Source of the DNA: UBA6170 sp034429975
GTDB lineage: Bacteria; Chloroflexota; Anaerolineae; Anaerolineales; Anaerolineaceae
DNA length: 64,000 nt
Direction: 5' to 3'
Assembly (NCBI GenBank): GCA_034429975.1
Contig: DAOUFM010000146.1
Span: forward strand, 124,001-188,000
Shown here: positions 59,123-64,000 of the stretch, in pieces
How positions within the stretch are numbered: the stretch's first letter is position 1
Layout: every line of letters starts with the position of its first letter
Program-made: the position numbers and the translations under genes
The notes under the pieces: model-generated
What the model saw: the letters and a program-made list of their open reading frames with translations, nothing else
Database searches by the model: none
What the model was told of the DNA's origin: nothing

Positions 59123-60581
59123 AGCAACGATCTATGAAATTTCTTCTCCTGGAAGAACTGGCGTAAAGTTCCCTGCCAGTGATGTGCCTGATACCTTAGT
59201 ACCACAAGAGTTCCTTCGGGAAGAATTACCCATGCCAGAGGTGGCTGAAATTGACGTTATTCGTCATTTCACCAATTTATCAAAATTAAATTACAGCATT
59301 GACTCAGGATATTACCCCTTAGGGTCCTGTACGATGAAATATAACCCCAGAATTAACGAGACTACCGCCCGCTTTCCTGGGTTTGCAAAAATTCATCCTT
59401 TACAACCAGTGGAGACAGTTCAGGGCAGCCTGGCTTTAATGCATGAGTTGCAGAGTTGGTTAGGGGAAATCAGCGGATTTTCAGGGGTCACTTTACAACC
59501 CGCTGCTGGCGCTCAAGGCGAGTATGTTGGTGTGCTGATCATTCGTGCTTATCATAATGACCGTAAAGATTTTAAGCGCACTAAAATGTTGATTCCCGAT
59601 TCAGCCCATGGAACCAACCCGGCCAGTTCTGCGATGAGCGGCTTTGATGTGGTTCCTGTAGCAACAGATGAAAACGGAAATGTTGATTTGGAATCACTCA
59701 GAGCAGTCTGTGATGATACTGTGGCTGGCTTGATGTTAACGAACCCCAATACCTTAGGTTTGTTTGAACAACATGTAGTGGAAGTGATCAATATTGTGCA
59801 TGAAGCCGGCGGTCTCATTTATGGTGATGGCGCCAACTTGAACGCTCTGCTTGGTATTCTTCGCCCTGGCGACCTGGGTATTGACATTATGCACTTTAAT
59901 TTGCATAAGACTTTTTCAACACCACATGGTGGTGGTGGCCCAGGCTCTGGACCAGTTGGCGTTGCAGCACATCTAGTTGACTTTCTACCCAGTCCCACTG
60001 TCACAATTGTTGAAGAGGGAACTGACGATTATCCGCCTTTGTACGGTTTTGCAACCCCTGCAAAAAGCATTGGTAGAATGAAGTCTTTCTATGGACATTT
60101 TGGTATGCTGGTAAGAGCCTATACTTACATCAGTATGTATGGAAAAGATGGCTTAAAACGGATTGCTGAAAATGCGGTTCTAAACGCTAATTATCTGATG
60201 GCCTTACTAAAGGATACTTACACCGTGGCATATGACCGAGTTTGTATGCATGAATTTGTGCTCGAAGGCCGTTGGGACGATGCTCCAGAGGTTCACGCAC
60301 TGGATATTTCCAAACGATTAATGGATTATAAATTCCATCCACCTACTAACTACTTCCCATTAATTGTCCCAGAAGCTTTGATGATCGAGCCAACCGAGAC
60401 CGAAAGTAAACAAACTCTTGATCTTTTTGCAGAAGCGATGATCAAAATCGCTGAGGAAGCTAAAACCCAACCAGAGTTGTTAAAAAATGCCCCTCACATT
60501 ACACCAATTGGCAGATTAGACGAAGTTAAGGCAGCCAAAGACCTGGTTTTATGCTGCTGGATACCTGAAAAAAATTACTAG
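59115..60581 (+). CDS. gcvPB: Glycine dehydrogenase (decarboxylating) subunit 2
   Basis: A 488-residue catalytic P-protein beta subunit. It shows SGYYPLGSCTMKYNPRINE, GAQGEYVGVLIIRAYH, DSAHGTNPASSAMSGF and the PLP lysine region DIMHFNLHKTFSTPHGGGGP. It binds PLP and performs the decarboxylation. AGGAGG precedes the ATG. A strong terminator follows, so the T-protein gene (gcvT) and lipoamide dehydrogenase are not in this unit and must be elsewhere. Confidence 0.97.
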   Translation: MTEATIYEISSPGRTGVKFPASDVPDTLVPQEFLREELPMPEVAEIDVIRHFTNLSKLNYSIDSGYYPLGSCTMKYNPRINETTARFPGFAKIHPLQPVETVQGSLALMHELQSWLGEISGFSGVTLQPAAGAQGEYVGVLIIRAYHNDRKDFKRTKMLIPDSAHGTNPASSAMSGFDVVPVATDENGNVDLESLRAVCDDTVAGLMLTNPNTLGLFEQHVVEVINIVHEAGGLIYGDGANLNALLGILRPGDLGIDIMHFNLHKTFSTPHGGGGPGSGPVGVAAHLVDFLPSPTVTIVEEGTDDYPPLYGFATPAKSIGRMKSFYGHFGMLVRAYTYISMYGKDGLKRIAENAVLNANYLMALLKDTYTVAYDRVCMHEFVLEGRWDDAPEVHALDISKRLMDYKFHPPTNYFPLIVPEALMIEPTETESKQTLDLFAEAMIKIAEEAKTQPELLKNAPHITPIGRLDEVKAAKDLVLCCWIPEKNY

Positions 60582-60597
60582 TTTACAATCTCATTAC

Positions 60598-60636
60598 AAA
60601 AAAGATGATGATGGAAAATCCATCATCATCTTTTTT
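60598..60636. terminator. Terminator of the gcv operon
   Basis: GATGATGATGGA (60604-60615) and TCCATCATCATC (60619-60630) form a 12-base stem with a 3-base loop, flanked by an A run and a T run. Confidence 0.93.
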
Positions 60637-60836
60637 AAACCACAATTCCTTTGCTATTGATAAATAATTGGGAACGAATACATTAATAACTTATTAAACT
60701 CGTTTTCTTCACCCACTTAACGTTTATTATAGAAAGTATAAGATTTATTAATATTTTTTATTTAACAAAGAGGAGTAGTTTTTTTTGTTAATGTATGTAA
60801 AATAATTGGTAGGAATTTTATTGAAAGGAGGTTTAA

Positions 60837-60983
60837 ATGTTATCGATTTGTGCTTCCGAAGGACAGGGCTTCCTGGAGTATGCTTTAATTATTTCTATTG
60901 TTGCAGTTATTGTAATTCTTGTTTTATATCTTTTGGGGCCCATGGTCGGATCGATGTTTAGTAATATCATACCGCTCATCTAA
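60837..60983 (+). CDS. Flp/Fap-type small pilin
   Basis: A 48-residue protein. After a short leader (MLSICASEGQG), the mature part starts FLEYALIISIVAVIVI and continues as one hydrophobic helix, ending MFSNIIPLI. The pattern G-x-x-E-Y next to the helix is that of Flp-type prepilins, cut by a TadV/PilD-like peptidase after Gly. Flp pilins form Tad pili for adhesion. A near-perfect AAAGGAGGT site precedes the ATG, and a terminator directly follows the stop. No tad genes are in the window, so this is an orphan pilin. Confidence 0.8.
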   Translation: MLSICASEGQGFLEYALIISIVAVIVILVLYLLGPMVGSMFSNIIPLI

Positions 60984-60987
60984 TCGC

Positions 60988-61018
60988 AAAAAAAATCTCC
61001 ATGGGGGGAGATTTTTTT
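60988..61018 (+). terminator. Terminator of the pilin gene
   Basis: AAAAATCTCC (60991-61000) pairs with GGAGATTTTT (61007-61016) over a 6-base loop, ending in a T run. Confidence 0.9.
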
Positions 61019-61047
61019 ATTTAACTGAAAGCATATATAATAATTGG

Positions 61048-62187
61048 GTGTTGAAAACAAAGCAACTAAACCCATCCGATAAAAAGAATTTCAGTTCACT
61101 TACGTCATTTCCCGGTGAAGAAGGCAACCCCTTCGATAAAATCCTAAGAACATTAGAAAGAATAAACCATATTCCATTTATTATATTTCTGGTCATGATC
61201 ATCATATTGACTGGCATCTTTACAGCCTTTTTAGAATTTAGATGGGCAGTCTTATTGTTTTTTGTGCTGTTTGATTTTCTTCTGCTTCTTCTTCTGCCAA
61301 AGTTAAAAATCTCATTCGGAAAACCACAATCGCAAACTTTTTTGTTAATGATCCTACGTGCAATCTTTATTTGGTTGCCGTTCCCAATCAATCTGATATT
61401 GCAAATAACTGGTTCGTCTTTAGTAATTTATGGATTTTTTATTGAGCCTTCAACAGTAAAATTGACAAAAATAAAATTATCTGATGATCTTAAACCCCAT
61501 ATAAAACTTATACACATATCTGATATTCATTTAGAGAGAAGAGGTGTAAGGGAAGAAATAATTTTAAAAACCATTCAGCAAAACAATCCTGATTTGATTT
61601 TATTCACCGGAGATTTTTTAAATCTATCTTTTATTCAGAATCAGGAAGCTATTAATCAAGTTTTTGAATTATTCAATCAAATGGCCGCCCTGGCACCTGT
61701 TTTCTATGTAACCGGCAGCCCGGCAGTGGACGTCATTGATACGATTGAGAAAATTGAAACAAAAACGAATGCTGTAAGATTAAACAATTCAAATTATATT
61801 TTTAAAAAAGATAATTTTGCCATTAATCTCATTGGAATCACCTGCACCCAAAAACCTCATCAAGATATAAATTTCTTAAACTCACTAATAGATTCTCAGC
61901 GAAAAAATATTCTTCTTTATCATACTCCAGACTTAATTTATGAAATCAACAATGGTGACAAAATTGCCCTCATGTTATCCGGGCACACCCACGGTGGACA
62001 AATTCGTATTCCCTGGTTTGGACCTTTGTTTACCGGATCGCTGTATGGTCGCAAGCTACAATCTGGTATGTATCAGTTAAGCGAGACAATTCTGTATATT
62101 TCACGCGGAATTGGTCTTGAAGGATTAGGAGCACCCCGGGTGAGATTTTTATGTCCACCCGAAATTATAGAATGGACAATCAACTAA
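61048..62187 (+). CDS. Membrane-anchored calcineurin-like metallophosphatase (YkuE-like)
   Basis: About 379 residues. Two or three membrane helices occupy residues 35-110, followed by a metallophosphoesterase domain. Motifs are HISDIHLERRG, LFTGDFLNLS, a third motif reading TGSPAVDV where GNHD/E is expected, LLYHTPDLIYE and MLSGHTHGGQIRIPW. Related YkuE/YaeI enzymes act on membrane lipids such as UDP-sugar lipids or phosphatidate. The likely start is GTG at 61048, six bases after a TATAAT; a longer frame would run back through the pilin terminator. Loss of the Asn-His pair may affect catalysis. Confidence 0.82.
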   Translation: MLKTKQLNPSDKKNFSSLTSFPGEEGNPFDKILRTLERINHIPFIIFLVMIIILTGIFTAFLEFRWAVLLFFVLFDFLLLLLLPKLKISFGKPQSQTFLLMILRAIFIWLPFPINLILQITGSSLVIYGFFIEPSTVKLTKIKLSDDLKPHIKLIHISDIHLERRGVREEIILKTIQQNNPDLILFTGDFLNLSFIQNQEAINQVFELFNQMAALAPVFYVTGSPAVDVIDTIEKIETKTNAVRLNNSNYIFKKDNFAINLIGITCTQKPHQDINFLNSLIDSQRKNILLYHTPDLIYEINNGDKIALMLSGHTHGGQIRIPWFGPLFTGSLYGRKLQSGMYQLSETILYISRGIGLEGLGAPRVRFLCPPEIIEWTIN

Positions 62188-62201
62188 ATTAGGAGTAAAC
62201 A

Positions 62202-63608
62202 ATGGTTAATATTAATGTATTAGAAACAATCCATTTTGAAATGGACCCGGTTGTTAAAAATTTATTTTCGTTAAATCTGGAAAACGCTCTCTCTCAATCC
62301 TCGCATAAGTTTGAATTTGGAGAGATACAACTCGTTGAAAACCCAGAACAAAATAGTTTGAATCTTTTTATTGAAGAAAAAGAAAAAATGACCATTGAAA
62401 AATGGCGCAAAGCAGGTGGAAAGTTATCCAGATTTCTCCGGAAACATCAAATTTATAAGCTCTTCATTTCCAAAGAGACTGCCCTAGAATTCTCGCAATC
62501 AATGGTTCCATTTTTCGAAGGCATATTTTTAGGAAGTTATTCATTTGATACCTATAAAAGCAAAAAACAATCTGAAAATATTGACATCTATTGTCCAATC
62601 GAAGATCGCTCTTTCCAAAATCAGATTCTTGATGTGCAAGTACTTTCTTCCGTTGTTAACTTAGCCCGTGAGTTGGGACATCTGCCGGCCAATATCATTA
62701 ATCCCCCTTCTCTAGCCGATCTTTGCATAACGCTCGCTCAAGAAAAAAACATCAAAATTAAAGTCTATGATGAAAAAGAATTAGAACAAATGGGAGCCGG
62801 AGCACTTTTGGCAGTTGGAAAAGGGAGTGTTTCCAAACCCAGGCTAATTATCCTGGAATATTGTCCCAAAGCCAGAAAAGATGATCAACCAGTTGTTTTA
62901 GTTGGCAAAGCCATTACTTTCGACACAGGCGGTTATTCCCTAAAAACAGTTGATGGTATCAAGGGGATGAAATACGACAAAATGGGTGGGGTCGCCGTCC
63001 TTGGAACCCTGCTAGCGGCTGCCTCCTTGAATCTGCCTGTGAATCTCGTTGGGATCGTTTGTGCAGCTGAAAATATGATCTCTGACGATGCCTTTCGACC
63101 GGATGATATTATCCAGACATTATCCGGGAAAACTGTCGAGATTCTGTCTACCGATGCCGAAGGACGTCTGGTCTTGGCGGACGGGTTGACTTATGCACAA
63201 CGCCATTACAAGCCAGCCTGCATTGTTGATTTCGCTACGCTAACCGGTGGAATTGTGGTTGCTTTAGGCTCACTCAGGGCTGGTTTATTCTCAAACGACC
63301 AAAAGTTATCCGATCAATTATTCCAGTCCGGAGAAAGAACTTCAGAAAAACTATGGCCAATGCCACTGGATGAAGAGTATTTTGAGCTGATCAAAGGTGA
63401 TGACGCTGACATAAAAAATGCCGGAGGAAGAGAAGCCCATCCAATCACAGGCGCCATGTTCCTCAAGCAATTTATTGAATCAGACGTACCTTGGGCACAC
63501 CTCGACATTGCTGGGGCAGCCACCAGTTCCAAGGCAGAAAATTATTTACCCAAAGGCGCCACCGGGTTTGGTGTGCGATTGATGGTCGATTTTTTGAAAA
63601 ATTTATAA
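62202..63608 (+). CDS. pepA: Leucyl aminopeptidase (family M17)
   Basis: A 468-residue protein. The N-terminal domain (to about 150) is diverged. The catalytic domain holds LVGKAITFDTGGYSLKTVDG, MKYDKMGGVAVLG, ISDDAFRPDDIIQTLSGKTV and the signature STDAEGRLVLADGLTYA, which supply the Lys, Asp and Glu ligands of two metal ions and the catalytic Arg. It removes N-terminal residues from peptides, finishing breakdown begun by proteases such as Lon. AGGAG precedes the ATG, and a terminator follows. Confidence 0.94.
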   Translation: MVNINVLETIHFEMDPVVKNLFSLNLENALSQSSHKFEFGEIQLVENPEQNSLNLFIEEKEKMTIEKWRKAGGKLSRFLRKHQIYKLFISKETALEFSQSMVPFFEGIFLGSYSFDTYKSKKQSENIDIYCPIEDRSFQNQILDVQVLSSVVNLARELGHLPANIINPPSLADLCITLAQEKNIKIKVYDEKELEQMGAGALLAVGKGSVSKPRLIILEYCPKARKDDQPVVLVGKAITFDTGGYSLKTVDGIKGMKYDKMGGVAVLGTLLAAASLNLPVNLVGIVCAAENMISDDAFRPDDIIQTLSGKTVEILSTDAEGRLVLADGLTYAQRHYKPACIVDFATLTGGIVVALGSLRAGLFSNDQKLSDQLFQSGERTSEKLWPMPLDEEYFELIKGDDADIKNAGGREAHPITGAMFLKQFIESDVPWAHLDIAGAATSSKAENYLPKGATGFGVRLMVDFLKNL

Positions 63609-63610
63609 TG

Positions 63611-63651
63611 AAAAAAGATCAAATGAGCTGAAATCTCATTTGATCTTTTTT
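63611..63651. terminator. Bidirectional terminator between pepA and alaS
   Basis: GATCAAATGAG and CTCATTTGATC form an 11-base stem with a 7-base loop, with A run before and T run after (63611-63651), suited to both converging genes. Confidence 0.93.
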
Positions 63652-63659
63652 CAACTAAA

Positions 63660-64000
63660 TTACTTTAAATTCTCTTCCACAAATTCTGCCAGTTTTGATA
63701 ATGCCAAGGGCAGCTTATCCGGATCTTTTCCACCCGCCTGAGCCAGGGTTGGTTTTCCTCCGCCACCCCCGCCGACAAAGCCAGCCAGGAATTTTACAAG
63801 TTGCCCGGCATGTAATCCTCTGGAAACTAAATCTTCCGTTACAGATGCTACCAATATAGGTCGTTCATCAATGATTGAAGCTACTACCACAACCCCAGAT
63901 GGATATTTCTCACGGTAACGGTCGGTCATGGAGCGCAAAATATCGCTGTCTGTGTCAACTAAGATTTTTCCAAAAACCGGCACACCTTTAACTTGATTAA
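63660..64000 (-). CDS. alaS: Alanyl-tRNA synthetase, C-terminal end (partial)
   Basis: The open frame continues past the window edge. The visible 113 residues are the C-terminal DHHA1/C-Ala domain: GVVVVASIIDERPILVASVT, LHAGQLVKFLAG and the Gly-rich VGGGGGGKPTLAQAGGKDPD, as in AlaS. This part binds tRNA and links the editing and aminoacylation sites. The catalytic core is outside the window. Confidence 0.9.
   Translation of the reverse strand, partial: NQVKGVPVFGKILVDTDSDILRSMTDRYREKYPSGVVVVASIIDERPILVASVTEDLVSRGLHAGQLVKFLAGFVGGGGGGKPTLAQAGGKDPDKLPLALSKLAEFVEENLK

Noticed and set aside
60919..61047. N-terminal extension of the metallophosphatase back to 60919
   Set aside because: It would overlap the pilin gene and read through its terminator; the GTG at 61048 just after a TATAAT is more credible.
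1..64000. CRISPR arrays, insertion sequences, prophage genes or rRNA
   Set aside because: No regularly spaced repeats, transposase or phage motifs, and no rRNA-like conserved blocks were seen on either strand.

Overview
The window is AT-rich, gene-dense bacterial chromosome with no phage, insertion sequence, CRISPR array or rRNA. The gene content points to Chloroflexota, probably class Anaerolineae. This is inferred from family content: an NBR1-type Ig-like lipoprotein, SH3b surface proteins, a DUF2085 membrane protein, a SpoIIE-type phosphatase next to an unknown phosphorylase-like protein, a split glycine decarboxylase, PPK2 and a H+-pyrophosphatase. It is not based on a phylogenetic marker.

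Layout. 1-6.2 kb: ybeY tail and dgkA; exonuclease III with a NarL-type regulator; a stand-alone receiver, DUF192 and LysM/M23 peptidase genes; two unrecognised genes; tRNA-Arg(UCU). 6.4-11.5 kb: hsp20-lon-PHP/AlbA fusion-moaB. 11.5-21.4 kb (minus): a tight six-gene operon with a twice-repeated pair of polytopic membrane proteins, then MoxR and DUF58. 21.4-24.5 kb: a zinc-ribbon coiled-coil protein and a membrane-anchored NACHT/HEAT ATPase. 24.5-31.9 kb (minus): yggT, yggS, yfiH, DUF2085, ccdA, Tat-type L,D-transpeptidase, aromatic amino acid lyase, phytol-kinase-like gene and smpB. 32-38 kb: hydrolase, SH3b protein, zinc-ribbon protein, zwf, prs, degV, rluA-type synthase. 38-48.3 kb: K+-independent H+-pyrophosphatase, principal sigma factor, an acidic TPR protein with repeated Trp motifs, ndk, a PadR regulator, soluble pyrophosphatase, PPK2 and rhodanese. 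48.4-54.7 kb: orphan gene, Ig-like lipoprotein, dihydrouridine synthase, CMD-family protein, phosphorylase-like protein, SpoIIE phosphatase. 54.9-57.2 kb: FadR-like regulator with a likely operator, and an FGGY kinase. 57.2-60.6 kb: gcvH-gcvPA-gcvPB from a strong promoter, without gcvT. 60.8-64 kb: orphan Flp-type pilin, an atypical metallophosphatase, an M17 aminopeptidase and the end of alaS.

Themes. Protein quality control (Hsp20, Lon, SmpB, M17), envelope building (M23, L,D-transpeptidase, YfhO-like proteins, undecaprenol kinase) and pyrophosphate/polyphosphate/nucleotide energy (HppA, Ppa, PPK2, Ndk, Prs) dominate. The most unusual items are the duplicated membrane module with MoxR/DUF58, the NACHT/HEAT protein, the PHP-AlbA fusion, the Trp-motif TPR protein, two candidate small RNAs with their own promoters and terminators, and several genes whose -10 box lies only 6-7 bases before the start codon, which suggests leaderless mRNAs. 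No single locus is clearly a new system; these are leads.
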